Shown: in pieces, positions 15,100-25,912 of the stretch
Numbering within the stretch: the stretch's first letter is position 1
Layout of the letters: each line of letters starts with the position of its first letter
Translations under genes and position numbers: made by a program
DNA from: Myxococcus sp. CA023
GTDB lineage: Bacteria; Myxococcota; Myxococcia; Myxococcales; Myxococcaceae
DNA length: 64,000 bases
Assembly: GCF_010998615.1 (NCBI RefSeq)
Contig: NZ_JAAEAH010000029.1
Span: 1-64,000 of the forward strand
Direction of reading: 5' to 3'
The notes under the pieces: generated by a model
Seen by the model: the letters and a program-made list of their open reading frames with translations, nothing else
Databases searched by the model: none
What the model was told of the DNA's origin: nothing

Positions 15100-16518
15100 T
15101 CAGTGGCGCGTAGGGCAGTGGGCGGGGCTCGACGTGGCGGGCCGCGCTGATGGGAAGGCGGGGAGATAGCAGTCTCCCTTGTAAACGTAACCGTCTTCAG
15201 CACAGTCCTTGGGGTCCACCGCCAGCTTCACCCAGCATCCGCCGTGAATGAGGACGTGGACCTTTCGAGGACACCGGCCCGACGAGTCGGGCCGCGTCTG
15301 ACCGGGGAAGGGCTTCGGTGGCAGGTCCAGCGCGATAGTGGACCACGCCGATGGCGTTTGGGCCGTCGCGACCGGCGCCGCGAACACACTGTCTCCGACA
15401 GCGACCGTGCCTCCGTCCGTTGTGTCGACGGACATCGCAGCAGGTCCGGGCGCCACGGTGACCGAAGCTCCCGCGCGAGGCCGCCAGCCGAGGCTCAGTA
15501 CCAGGGGGCCTCCAAGTCCGATGATGGCCACCCATGGCCACCGGGGGCGGCGGGCTCGATGGCGGACGGAACGTTCATTCCACTGCGCCGATGCACGGGA
15601 GTGAAGGGCACCTCCCACCGTGAGTGGTACATCCGATTCCGAGCCCGCCCGTGCCACCTCGGAATCCAGAGCCTCCGCCAGCTCGCGTGCGCTGCCTCGC
15701 ACATGGAGGCTTGGAGCGAGCATCCGCGACACCAACGCGCTCAACTCCGGGCAGCAGTGCCCATTCGTGTCTCGCGGGGATGGGGCTTGGGCTCGCTCGG
15801 TGTGCCAGAACCTGGACTCCGCCACGTCAGGATGCGTCGACGGCGGATACCGCCCCGTGATCATCCGGAACGCGGTGACGCCCAGGGCGAAGACGTCATC
15901 CGCCTGTCCCGGCGCATACGGAGGCGCGGAGTCACTCGCCGCGAAGCGCCATGCTTCAGGGGAACGATAGGCCGGCGTCCCTGGTGGAAACGGCGAGCTC
16001 GTCTGCGTCGCGGCACCCACGTAGTGACTGGAACCGAAGTCCATGAGGAACGCCTGCCCATCGGCCTCACGCACCAGCACGTTGTGCCCTTTGACGTCCC
16101 GGTGCAGCCCCCCGGCCGCGTGGGTGGCTTCGAGCGCCCGCGCCAGCCTCGCGAGCAGGGCCATCACCTGCCGCGACGTGGGACGGTGCTCGCTGGCCCA
16201 ATCGTAGAGCGGCGTGCCCTCCACCCAGTCCATCGCGAGGTAGGGGTGGGGCGGTCCCTTGGCGGGTTGCCAATGCCCGCTCGCTCGCAACCGGGGAACG
16301 GCGGGGTGATGGATGCGGGACAGCAGCTCGGCCTCGCGCGCGAAGCGTTCGTCCCGGGCATGCAGGGCCAGCTTGAGGGCCACGGTGTGCGTGCCCGTGA
16401 TGTGCCGGGCCCGGTAGACGGCGCCGTAGGTGCCTCGGCCTCGCAGGTCCATGAGGCGCCACGGGCCCACCCGGGTTCCGGGTGGAAGTCGGGCCGGATT
16501 CAGGAAAGGGAGCCCCAT
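15100..16518 (-). CDS. membrane Ser/Thr protein kinase with small C-terminal extracytoplasmic domain
   Basis: This 472-residue Hanks-type kinase has the glycine loop GRGTYG (residues 27-32), catalytic Lys49 (VALKLAL), LHRDVKGHN (His139-Asp141), DFG (160-162) and the PGTPAYRSPE activation-segment end. A basic juxtamembrane stretch (RHRARRPRWPW) precedes a single membrane segment (WVAIIGLGGPLVLSL, about residue 340). The remaining part of about 120 residues is Thr/Pro-rich and ends in a compact module with Cys in SGRCPRK, GGCWVKL, PKDCAEDG and KGDCYLP, which could be disulfide-linked outside the cytoplasm. Kinases with such tails are abundant in myxobacteria. The signal sensed is unknown. Confidence 0.93.
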   Translation of the reverse strand: MGLPFLNPARLPPGTRVGPWRLMDLRGRGTYGAVYRARHITGTHTVALKLALHARDERFAREAELLSRIHHPAVPRLRASGHWQPAKGPPHPYLAMDWVEGTPLYDWASEHRPTSRQVMALLARLARALEATHAAGGLHRDVKGHNVLVREADGQAFLMDFGSSHYVGAATQTSSPFPPGTPAYRSPEAWRFAASDSAPPYAPGQADDVFALGVTAFRMITGRYPPSTHPDVAESRFWHTERAQAPSPRDTNGHCCPELSALVSRMLAPSLHVRGSARELAEALDSEVARAGSESDVPLTVGGALHSRASAQWNERSVRHRARRPRWPWVAIIGLGGPLVLSLGWRPRAGASVTVAPGPAAMSVDTTDGGTVAVGDSVFAAPVATAQTPSAWSTIALDLPPKPFPGQTRPDSSGRCPRKVHVLIHGGCWVKLAVDPKDCAEDGYVYKGDCYLPAFPSARPATSSPAHCPTRH

Positions 16519-16739
16519 GCAGACAGAGGCTACTTCCTGAGTAGTCAGTTTGCACCGGAATCTGTCAGGTCAATGTGGCTCGCTGGGAAGAAATCTGGAA
16601 GGCGCAGCGCGCGAAAAGCGACGCAACCCGTGGCCGCGGGGCGGCGGTTGCCGCGCGCCTCACTTGCCATCACCTTGACGCAATGTGCCGATGCCGGGTG
16701 GAGTGTCGGCCTGGTCTCCTTCCGGGGGAGGGCGTGTTC

Positions 16740-18284
16740 ATGGCGAGTGTGGTGCCTGCTTACGCGGAGTGGTCCAATCTGGAGCGCCGAATCCGGGCGC
16801 TCGTTCCCGAGGCGTTCGACCCGACTGGCCGAGTGCTCAACCTCATCGCGGGTGAATGGGGGCATCCCGGAAAGGGGAAGCCCTACCTGTCCCCGGTGGA
16901 CGGCACCGTCCTGGGCCGCCTGCCCATGATTGATGCGAACACCGCGCGTGTCGCAGCGAGCGCCGCCGCCGCGGAGGCACGGACCTGGGCCCACCAGGAC
17001 CTCGATGCGCGCAAGGAGCGCGTCACCCAGTGCCTTTCCCTGCTGCGTGAGCAGCGTGAGCTGCTGGCCCTCATCCTGGCCTGGGAGATTGGCAAGCCGG
17101 TGCCACAGGCCCGCGTCAGCGTGGACCGCTGTATCACTGGCGTGGAGTGGTACGTCTCCCAAATCGAGCCCATGGTGGAGGGCCGCCGTCCGCTGGGGCT
17201 CATCTCCAACATCGCTTCGTGGAACTACCCGCTGTCGGTGCTGGTCCACGCGGTGCTGGTCCAGGTGCTCGCGGGCAACAGCGCCATCGCCAAGACGCCC
17301 ACGGATGGTGGGCTCTATTCGCTGACCCTCTGCATGGGGCTCGCGCGCCGCTGCGGGCTGCCTGTGTCGCTCATCAGTGGCTCGGGCGGACAGCTCAGCG
17401 ACGCGCTGGTGCGCAATCCGGAGATCGCCTGCCTGTCCTTCGTGGGCGGCAAGGCGAACGGGCGGGACATCGCGGCCAGCCTCTATGACCGCAACAAGCG
17501 CTACATGCTGGAGATGGAAGGGGTGAATGCCTACGGCATCTGGCACTTCAGCGACTGGGACGGGCTGGCGAAGCAGCTCAAGAAGGGCTTCGAGTACGGC
17601 AAGCAGCGCTGCACCGCGTACCCGCGCTTCGTCGTGGAGCGGAGCCTGATGCCGCGCTTCCTGGAGACGTACCTGCCCGTCGTCTCCGCGCTGAAGGTGG
17701 GGCACCCGCTACTGGCGGAGACTCCGGATGGCGAGCCACCCGCGCTCGACTTCGGCCCGCTCATCAACAGCCAGAAGGTCGAGGAGTTGCACGGCCTGAT
17801 GAGCGAGGCGGAGGGCCGCGGCGCCGTGCCCCTCTTCGCCGGGAGGCTGGACTCGGAGCGCTTCCTGCCGGACCAGGACGTCTCCGCGTATCTGGCCCCG
17901 CACGCGCTGCTGCACGTTCCGCGCAACTGCAAGCTCTACCACGGCGAGCCCTTCGGCCCCGTGGACACGCTGGTCGTCGTGGACAGCGAGGAAGAGCTCA
18001 TCGCGGAGATGAACGTGTCCAACGGCTCGCTGGTCGCCTCCATCGCCTGCGACGAGCCCGACACGTGCAAGCGCGTCTCCACCGAGCTGAGGGCCTTCAA
18101 GGTCGGCCACAACGGGCCGCGCTCGCGCGGAGACCGGGACGAGGTCTTCGGCGGCATCGGTGGTTCGTGGAAGGGGTGCTTCGTGGGCGGCAAGTACCTG
18201 GTCCAGGCCGTCACCGAGGGCGAGCCCGGCGAGCGGCTGCACGGCAACTTCCACGACTACACGCAACTCCCCGACACGCGCTGA
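16740..18284 (+). CDS. aldehyde dehydrogenase superfamily protein (divergent)
   Basis: This 514-residue NAD(P)-dependent aldehyde dehydrogenase has ISNIASWNYPL (oxyanion Asn and cofactor region) and catalytic Cys291 in YGKQRCTAYPR. LSFVGGKANGRDIA corresponds to the usual SFTGS-G element. Where most members read ELGGKSP, this one reads EMEGVNAYGI; the general-base Glu is retained but its surroundings differ. HGEPFGPV near the C-terminus matches the family's E-x-FGPV. The ATG at 16740 follows GGGGGAGGGC, a good ribosome-binding site. The gene stands alone, converging on the lysR gene. The substrate is unknown. Confidence 0.88.
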   Translation: MASVVPAYAEWSNLERRIRALVPEAFDPTGRVLNLIAGEWGHPGKGKPYLSPVDGTVLGRLPMIDANTARVAASAAAAEARTWAHQDLDARKERVTQCLSLLREQRELLALILAWEIGKPVPQARVSVDRCITGVEWYVSQIEPMVEGRRPLGLISNIASWNYPLSVLVHAVLVQVLAGNSAIAKTPTDGGLYSLTLCMGLARRCGLPVSLISGSGGQLSDALVRNPEIACLSFVGGKANGRDIAASLYDRNKRYMLEMEGVNAYGIWHFSDWDGLAKQLKKGFEYGKQRCTAYPRFVVERSLMPRFLETYLPVVSALKVGHPLLAETPDGEPPALDFGPLINSQKVEELHGLMSEAEGRGAVPLFAGRLDSERFLPDQDVSAYLAPHALLHVPRNCKLYHGEPFGPVDTLVVVDSEEELIAEMNVSNGSLVASIACDEPDTCKRVSTELRAFKVGHNGPRSRGDRDEVFGGIGGSWKGCFVGGKYLVQAVTEGEPGERLHGNFHDYTQLPDTR

Positions 18285-18291
18285 CGCGGGC

Positions 18292-19176
18292 TCATCGTCT
18301 GCTCGGGCGTCTGGCGCCGCGCACCTCGGCCGCGAACAGTTCCGCGGCGGGCGTGCGCGGCGCGCCTTTTCGCCACAGGAGCGCCGCAAGTTCGGCCCGG
18401 GGCGCAGGGGAGAGCCGCTTCACCACCAGCCCCGCGGCATCCGCGAGTTGAGGCTCCGGGAGCACCGTCACCGCGAGCCCCGCGCGAACGGTGGCCAGCA
18501 CCGTGGCCACGGCGTTCGACTCCAACGCGACATGCGGCGCAATCCGGATGGCGGCGAACCAGGCATCCACGCGGGCTCGCACGCGCAACCCTCGGGAGAG
18601 CAGCGCGAAGGGTTCCTGGGCCAGGGGCTTCGCGCCCACGGTCTCCAGCTTCGCCAGGGGATGTCCCTTGGCGACCACCAGCGCCAGCTTGCTGTCGAAG
18701 ACGGGCTCCGCCTCCAGGTCCGGTGAGCGCGCGGGGGCGTAGCCCAACCCCACGTCGAGACGGCCATCCGCCAGCCGCCGCTCCACCCGCCGTACCACGG
18801 CTTCCTCCGCGCTCAGCACCAATCCCGGGTGCCTTCGCAGCACGGCGGAGAGCGCGGGCAGCACGACGCCTCGCATGCTGGGCGGGTAGCCCACGCGCAG
18901 GGCGCCGGTGGTGAGGCCTCTCAGCGCGCCCACGGCGACCCTGCCCGCGTCCACGTCCTCCAGCGCTCGCGAGGCGTAGGTACGGAACAGCTCGCCCGCC
19001 TGAGTCAGGCGCACGCCGCTCCGGGCGCGCTCGAAGAGGGGCGCGCCGAGCTCCTCCTCGAGCTGGCGAATCTGCTGCGACAGCGTGGGCTGTGAGACGT
19101 GGACGCGCCTGGCGGCCCGCCCGAAGTGCAGGGTGTCCGCGACGGCGGAGAAGTAGCGGAGGTGGCGCAGTTCCAT
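18292..19176 (-). CDS. LysR-family transcriptional regulator
   Basis: The 294 residues start MELRHLRYFSAVADTLHFGRAARRVHVSQPTLS, a canonical LysR winged helix, and continue with RLTQAGELFRTYA and an effector-binding domain of two lobes (GALRVGYPP opening; GLAVTVLPE near the end). It is transcribed divergently from the acetolactate-synthase-like gene. A perfect palindrome with a T-N11-A core lies ten bases from its own start, so it probably represses itself and activates the neighbouring operon when a small-molecule inducer is bound. An in-frame extension to 19230 would overlap that operator and is rejected. Confidence 0.94.
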   Translation of the reverse strand: MELRHLRYFSAVADTLHFGRAARRVHVSQPTLSQQIRQLEEELGAPLFERARSGVRLTQAGELFRTYASRALEDVDAGRVAVGALRGLTTGALRVGYPPSMRGVVLPALSAVLRRHPGLVLSAEEAVVRRVERRLADGRLDVGLGYAPARSPDLEAEPVFDSKLALVVAKGHPLAKLETVGAKPLAQEPFALLSRGLRVRARVDAWFAAIRIAPHVALESNAVATVLATVRAGLAVTVLPEPQLADAAGLVVKRLSPAPRAELAALLWRKGAPRTPAAELFAAEVRGARRPSRR

Positions 19177-19185
19177 GGCGTCATC

Positions 19186-19200
19186 ATAGGCATTGCCTAT
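19186..19200. promoter_or_regulatory. LysR operator, perfect T-N11-A palindrome
   Basis: ATAGGCA-T-TGCCTAT is a perfect 7+1+7 inverted repeat containing the T-N11-A spacing typical of LysR-family binding sites. It lies between lysR (start 19176, minus) and the TPP-enzyme gene (start 19285, plus). It is the best-supported operator in the window. Confidence 0.8.
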
Positions 19201-19284
19201 CGAAGCCATGGGAACAAACGAATGTACCAATCATGGCCCGCGCGTAAGTGTTCTCCCATCGCGAGGTCGTGAAGGAGGCACCCG

Positions 19285-20922
<1,638 letters not shown>

Positions 20923-20958
20923 GGGGGAACGGCGGTTCGCGAACACTGGAGGAACACC

Positions 20959-22392
20959 ATGCTGGCTGAACGTTATCCGTACTACCTGGCCAACCGTCCC
21001 CGGCAGCCCAACGCGGAGCTGGCCGTCACCCACAAGTACTCGGGCGAGGTCGTGACGCACGTCGCGGTCGCGGACGCCGCGGCTGTCGAGGAAGCCATCG
21101 CCGCCGCCGTTCGCGCCGCCGAGCCCATGCGAAAGCTGGCGCCGTACGCGCGGCAGGCGGTGCTCGAACACTGCGTGCGCCGCTTCCGCGAACGCGCGGA
21201 GGAGCTGGCCCTGGCGCTCTGCATCGAAGCAGGCAAGCCGCTGCGCGACGCGCGGGGAGAGGTGGACCGGCTCATCGACACCTTCAAGGCCGCCGCCGAG
21301 GAGGCCGTGCGCGGCGGGGGCGAGGTGCTGAACCTGGAGGTGTCGAAGCGCGCCGCGGGCTACCGGGGCTTCACCCAGCGCGTGCCGGTGGGGCCGTGCT
21401 CGTTCATCACCCCGTTCAACTTCCCGCTCAACCTGGTGGCGCATAAGGTGGCGCCGGCCATCGCCGCGGGCTGCCCGTTCATCCTCAAGCCTTCGGACCG
21501 CACGCCGGTGAGCGCGCTCATCATGGCGGAGGTCCTGGCGGAGACGGAGCTGCCCGAGGGGGCATTCTCCGTGCTGCCCGTGCGGCTGGAGGACATCGGG
21601 CCGCTCATCGAGGACGACCGGCTGAAGCTGCTCTCGTTCACGGGCTCGGAGAAGGTGGGGTGGGAGCTGAAAGCGCGGGCGGGCCGGAAGAAGGTGGTGC
21701 TGGAGCTGGGCGGCAACGCGGCGTGCGTGGTGGACGAGGCGCCGGGCGCGCCGCTGGACTTCATCGCGGACCGGGTGGCGCAGGGGGCCTTCTTCCAGGC
21801 CGGGCAGAGCTGCATCTCGGTGCAGCGCGTGCTGGTCCATGCGTCGTTGTACGACGCGCTCCGGGAGAAGCTCGTCGAACGAGCGAAGGCGCTGCGGCCG
21901 GGCAATCCGTCGGACGAGGCCACGACGCTGGGGCCCATGATTGACGAGCCCGCGGCGCGGCGCCTGGAGGGCTGGATTCAGCAGGCCGTGCAGCGTGGGT
22001 CGCGGGTACTCACGGGTGGCGGACGGCGGGGCTCGGTGCTCGATGCCACGGTGCTGGAGGGGGTTCCAGAGGATGCGTTGCTGAGCAGCGAGGAGGCCTT
22101 CGGTCCAGTCGTCCTGGTCCAGCCCTTTGACAGCTTCGACGTGGCTCTGGCCCAGGTGAACAGCGGGCGCTTCGGACTCCAGGCGGGCATCTTCACGCAG
22201 GACCTGTCGCGGGCGATGAAGGCCTGGGACGAACTGGAGGTGGGCGGAGTCGTCGTGGGCGACGTGCCGAGCTTCCGCGTCGACACCATGCCCTACGGGG
22301 GCGTGAAGGGCTCGGGCATCGGCCGCGAGGGCGTGAAGTACGCCATCGAGGACATGACGGAGCTTCGGCTGCTGGTGCTGCGTCAGGCGTGA
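20959..22392 (+). CDS. aldehyde dehydrogenase, lactaldehyde/succinate-semialdehyde type
   Basis: This 477-residue NAD(P)-dependent aldehyde dehydrogenase has GPCSFITPFNFPLNL (oxyanion Asn), LKPSDRTPVS, LSFTGSEKVG, the general base in LELGGNAA, catalytic Cys285 in AGQSCISVQRV, and EEAFGPVV with the closing YGGVKGSGIGREG. The ATG at 20959 has GGAGG upstream. It sits 36 bases after the TPP-enzyme gene under the same LysR operator. The pair suggests a pathway in which the TPP enzyme makes or consumes an aldehyde that this enzyme oxidises. The exact aldehyde cannot be deduced. Confidence 0.93.
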   Translation: MLAERYPYYLANRPRQPNAELAVTHKYSGEVVTHVAVADAAAVEEAIAAAVRAAEPMRKLAPYARQAVLEHCVRRFRERAEELALALCIEAGKPLRDARGEVDRLIDTFKAAAEEAVRGGGEVLNLEVSKRAAGYRGFTQRVPVGPCSFITPFNFPLNLVAHKVAPAIAAGCPFILKPSDRTPVSALIMAEVLAETELPEGAFSVLPVRLEDIGPLIEDDRLKLLSFTGSEKVGWELKARAGRKKVVLELGGNAACVVDEAPGAPLDFIADRVAQGAFFQAGQSCISVQRVLVHASLYDALREKLVERAKALRPGNPSDEATTLGPMIDEPAARRLEGWIQQAVQRGSRVLTGGGRRGSVLDATVLEGVPEDALLSSEEAFGPVVLVQPFDSFDVALAQVNSGRFGLQAGIFTQDLSRAMKAWDELEVGGVVVGDVPSFRVDTMPYGGVKGSGIGREGVKYAIEDMTELRLLVLRQA

Positions 22393-22508
22393 GGGAAATC
22401 GGCCATGGGCCCGGAACGCGGCGCCGCCTCCGGATTCTTCCTTCGCGTCGATCTGTGGCGGCGGGACGGCTGCTGGCGATATGAGACACTGCGCCAGCCA
22501 CCGCACCC

Positions 22509-23135
22509 ATGGACGAGAAGCGCTACCCCATCCCGGCCGGGCTCCACCGGGTGGAACAGGACATCCAGAAGAGCCGCTTCATCACCACGGCCGCCCCTGC
22601 GCCCACCGTGGAAGAGGCGAAGGCCTTCATCGCCCGCGTCCGCGAGGAGTTCGCCGACGCCACTCACAACTGCTGGGCCTTCGTGGTCGGGCCTCCGGGT
22701 TCCACCGCCCAGGTGGGCATGAGCGACGACGGCGAGCCCCATGGAACGGCCGGCCGGCCCATGCTCACCGCCCTGCTCCACGGGGGCGTGGGCGACGTGG
22801 CCATGGTCGTCACCCGGTACTTCGGTGGGACGCTGCTCGGGAAGGGCGGGCTGGTGCGCGCCTACACCGCTGGCGTCCAGCAGGCGCTCGAAAGCCTTCC
22901 CACCACGGAGCGTGTGCGCAAGACGCGACTGGCCGTCGAGGTGGAGTACACTCACGTCGATGGGTTGCGCCGCCTGCTGCCGTCCTACGAGGTGCAGGTA
23001 CTGGCGGAGGAGTATTCGGCCACCGTGGGGTACCGGCTGGAGCTGCCCGTCACCCAAGTGGAGGCCCTGCGGACCGCGTTGAACGACCTGACATTGGGAC
23101 AGGTGCTCGTCGAGCCGCTCGATTCGGACGATTGA
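22509..23135 (+). CDS. YigZ/IMPACT-family protein
   Basis: The 208-residue protein has the UPF0029/IMPACT N-terminal domain with [20 protein letters not shown] and [14 protein letters not shown], then [19 protein letters not shown], the signature of the family. A second DUF1949-like ferredoxin-fold domain follows ([21 protein letters not shown], about residues 138-205). Bacterial YigZ is structurally known but biochemically ill-defined; the eukaryotic relative acts on translational control. The gene lies 33 bases before rarA on the same strand, so the two may be cotranscribed. Confidence 0.92.
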   Translation: MDEKRYPIPAGLHRVEQDIQKSRFITTAAPAPTVEEAKAFIARVREEFADATHNCWAFVVGPPGSTAQVGMSDDGEPHGTAGRPMLTALLHGGVGDVAMVVTRYFGGTLLGKGGLVRAYTAGVQQALESLPTTERVRKTRLAVEVEYTHVDGLRRLLPSYEVQVLAEEYSATVGYRLELPVTQVEALRTALNDLTLGQVLVEPLDSDD

Positions 23136-23168
23136 CCCTGGGCCACGGAGGGGAGAGCCTGCGGCCCG

Positions 23169-24503
23169 ATGAGCGCTGGCCCCGACCTCTTCTCTGCCTC
23201 CGTCGACGTGAATCGCTTCGCGCCCCTGGCGGAGCGGATGCGGCCTCGCACGCCTGACGAGTTCATCGGCCAGTCCCACCTGCTGGGCCCGGGCCGTCCG
23301 CTGCGCCAGCTCATCGAGCGCAAGGCCATCGTGTCCTCCCTCTTCTGGGGGCCCCCAGGCGTGGGCAAGACGACGCTCGCGCGGATGATGGCCACCGGCG
23401 TGGACGCGGAGTTCGTCATCCTCTCCGCCGTGTCGGACGGCATCCCCCGCATCCGCGAGGTGGTGGCCGAGGCCGAGCGCCTGCGCAACCAGTACAGCCG
23501 CCGCACCGTCCTCTTCGTCGACGAAATCCACCGTTGGGCGAAGAACGTGCAGGAGCAGGCGCTGCCCCACGTGGAGAGCGGCCTCTTCGTCCTCCTGGGC
23601 GCCACCACGGAGAACGTCAGCTTCGAGGTCCGCCCCGCGCTCGTCAGCCGGTGCCGCGTGTTCCAGCTCAAGGAACTCACCGTCGCGGACATCCAGTCGG
23701 CGCTGACGCGGGCACTCGGTGACTCGAAGCGGGGCTTGGGCGCGCGCAACCTGACGGTGGGGGAGGAGGCGCTGACGCTGCTGGCGAAGGGCGGCGTGGG
23801 CGACGTGCGCAAGGCGCTGGGCGCGCTGGAGCTGGCGGCCAGCCTCACCGCGGACGGCGCGGAGATTACGCCCGAGACGGCGCGCGAGGCAGTGGGCACC
23901 AGTCTGTCCCGTCACGACAAGGACGGCGACCAGCACTTCGACTTGCTGAGCGCGCTGCAGAAGTCGTGCAGGGGCTCCAACGTCCAGGGCGCCGTCTTCT
24001 GGGCGGCGAAGCTGCTCCAGACGGGCGACGTGGCGTCACTGTGGCGACGGCTCAAGGTGATTGCCGTGGAGGACGTGGGCATGGCGATGCCCGAGGCCAT
24101 CAGCATCGTGCGTGACTGCGAGGAGTCCTTCCACGCCATGGGCATGCCGGAGGGGCGCATCTGCGTGGCGCACGCCGTCGTCCTGCTGGCCACGGCGAAG
24201 AAGAGCAACCGTGCCTATGCGGCGCTGGACGCGGCGATGGCGGCGCTCCAGGAGCATCCGAATGCGGAGCCTCCGCTTCACATCCGCAACGCGCCCACCG
24301 AGCTGATGAAGGAGCTGGGGCACGGCAAGGGCTACCAGACGCCCTGGAACTTCAAGGACCACTACGTGCCCGGGCAGACGTACCTGCCCGCCCCGCTGGA
24401 GCGTTCCGTCTTCTACCGCCCGAGCAAGGAAGGCTACGAGGCGGAGATTCATGAGCGCATGAGCCACTGGTGGCGCGAGGACAAGGCGTCCCGAGGCGAG
24501 TAG
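23169..24503 (+). CDS. rarA: replication-associated recombination protein A (MgsA/RarA AAA ATPase)
   Basis: RarA acts at stalled replication forks together with SSB and RecA. The 444 residues contain the opening LAERMRPRTPDEFIGQSHLLG, Walker A GPPGVGKTTLA, Walker B LFVDEIHRW, sensor ATTENVSFEV and Arg-finger LVSRCRVF, then the MgsA tetramerisation domain (LRDC-like IVRDCEESFHAMGMPEG and PLHIRNAPTELMK). The C-terminal YLPAPLERSVFYRPSKEGYE matches the usual end of the family. The usual HRFNKAQQD stretch reads HRWAKNVQEQ here, a mild variation outside the catalytic residues. It probably forms a two-gene unit with the YigZ-family gene upstream. Confidence 0.95.
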   Translation: MSAGPDLFSASVDVNRFAPLAERMRPRTPDEFIGQSHLLGPGRPLRQLIERKAIVSSLFWGPPGVGKTTLARMMATGVDAEFVILSAVSDGIPRIREVVAEAERLRNQYSRRTVLFVDEIHRWAKNVQEQALPHVESGLFVLLGATTENVSFEVRPALVSRCRVFQLKELTVADIQSALTRALGDSKRGLGARNLTVGEEALTLLAKGGVGDVRKALGALELAASLTADGAEITPETAREAVGTSLSRHDKDGDQHFDLLSALQKSCRGSNVQGAVFWAAKLLQTGDVASLWRRLKVIAVEDVGMAMPEAISIVRDCEESFHAMGMPEGRICVAHAVVLLATAKKSNRAYAALDAAMAALQEHPNAEPPLHIRNAPTELMKELGHGKGYQTPWNFKDHYVPGQTYLPAPLERSVFYRPSKEGYEAEIHERMSHWWREDKASRGE

Positions 24504-24644
24504 GGCAGGCAGCCCCCGCGGGCCGGACTCTGCCGTCCGGTGCGCAATGCTCCTGGGCAGTAGTGCCGGTTGTTCATCCGGAGACGCCCTCCCAACTTGT
24601 TGCTCAATGAGCACACGGCGGTTCGCCGTCTCAGAGGGGGAATC

Positions 24645-25823
24645 ATGATGAACACTCGCAGGTCCACGTTGGTGCAAGGTGTGTTGTCCGCGGCGGTCGC
24701 GGTCCTCGCTGTCCCGGTCGCCAGGGCGGCAATGCCACCCGCGCCTCCGGCTGACTGCTCGGTGGCGGGCGGCTACACACAACGCAACCTCGTGGCCAAC
24801 AGTCCGGCGCTTGGCGCCGAGCATGTCGATCCGCACCTCGTCAACGCCTGGGGGCTTGCCTTCAACCCGATGGGCGTCTCGTGGGTGGCGAACGAAGGCA
24901 CGGGCACCTCAACGCTGTATGACGGCAACGGGGTTCAGCAGCCCCTCATCGTGGGCATCCCCGCGCCGCCAGGAGAGACCGAGTCGGGAGAGCCCACCGG
25001 CGTGGTGTTCAATGGCTCGGAAGCATTCGTCGTGACAGGGACAGGTGTCTCGGGGCCCGCTCGCTTCATCTTCGCCACGGAGGAGGGCGTCCTGGCCGCC
25101 TGGGCACCCGCGGTGGACGAGGCCTCGGCCAAGATCGTGGCGGACAACTCCGCGATGGGCTCTGTGTACAAGGGGCTGGCGCTGGCCGGCACCGGCGCGG
25201 ACGCCATGCTGTACGCGGCGGACTTCCGGAACAATCGAATCGATGTCTTCAACTCCAGCTTCACGCCCATGCCGATGCCGGGCGCCTTCGCGGACCCGTC
25301 ACTGCCCGCCGGGTACGCGCCCTTCAACATCCAGGACATCGGGGGCACCCTCTATGTCTCGTATGCGCAGCAGAACGAGGAGCGTTCGGATGATGTCCCC
25401 GGCGTGGGCGCGGGCTACATCAACGCCTTCGACATGAACGGGCAGCTGCTGCGGCGGTTCGCTTCTCAGGGCGCGCTCAATGCGCCGTGGGGCATGGCCC
25501 TGGCGCCGGCGGGCTTCGGGCAGTTCAGCAACCACCTGCTGGTGGGCAACTTCGGGGATGGCGCCATCAACGCGTATGACCCTGCCTCCGGTGCCTGGGC
25601 AGGCGCGCTCACTCGGCCGGACGGACAGCCTCTCAAGGTCGACGGACTCTGGTCCTTGCACTTCGGCACTGGCGTGCAGGGCCTACCCGCCGAGGCGCTC
25701 TTCTTCACGGCGGGGCCCGCGGACGAGGAACAGGGACTCTATGGTCGGCTCGACATGACGCCCGTGTGTCCGCAGGGCGGCCTGCCCCCGTGGAAGACGC
25801 CTCGCGGGCCTGAGGCGCAGTGA
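24645..25823 (+). CDS. secreted TIGR03118-type beta-propeller protein
   Basis: The 392-residue protein has a signal peptide (RRSTLVQGVLSAAVAVLAVPVARA, cleavage near ARA-AMP) and a family-typical start of the mature part, YTQRNLVANSPALGAEHVDPHLVNAWGL. It is followed by repeated propeller-like blades (MLYAADFRNNRIDVFNSSF; NHLLVGNFGDGAINAYDPASG). TIGR03118 proteins are predicted secreted propellers of unknown function. Two adjacent ATGs at 24645 and 24648 follow an AGAGGGGGA ribosome-binding site; the frame runs upstream without a credible signal. A very strong hairpin follows the stop. Confidence 0.85.
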   Translation: MMNTRRSTLVQGVLSAAVAVLAVPVARAAMPPAPPADCSVAGGYTQRNLVANSPALGAEHVDPHLVNAWGLAFNPMGVSWVANEGTGTSTLYDGNGVQQPLIVGIPAPPGETESGEPTGVVFNGSEAFVVTGTGVSGPARFIFATEEGVLAAWAPAVDEASAKIVADNSAMGSVYKGLALAGTGADAMLYAADFRNNRIDVFNSSFTPMPMPGAFADPSLPAGYAPFNIQDIGGTLYVSYAQQNEERSDDVPGVGAGYINAFDMNGQLLRRFASQGALNAPWGMALAPAGFGQFSNHLLVGNFGDGAINAYDPASGAWAGALTRPDGQPLKVDGLWSLHFGTGVQGLPAEALFFTAGPADEEQGLYGRLDMTPVCPQGGLPPWKTPRGPEAQ

Positions 25824-25842
25824 GCGGGATGCGGGTATGGCG

Positions 25843-25875
25843 GCGCGGGCCGGAGCACGGTGCTCCGGCCCGCGC
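25843..25875. terminator. 15-bp hairpin between convergent genes
   Basis: GCGCGGGCCGGAGCA (25843-25857) pairs perfectly with TGCTCCGGCCCGCGC (25861-25875) across a three-base CGG loop. It lies 20 bases after the stop of the propeller gene and can serve the convergent gene too. No T tract follows. Confidence 0.7.
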
Positions 25876-25912
25876 TGTCACGTGGGGCGCTACTACGAGG
25901 TGAAGGCGCGTC

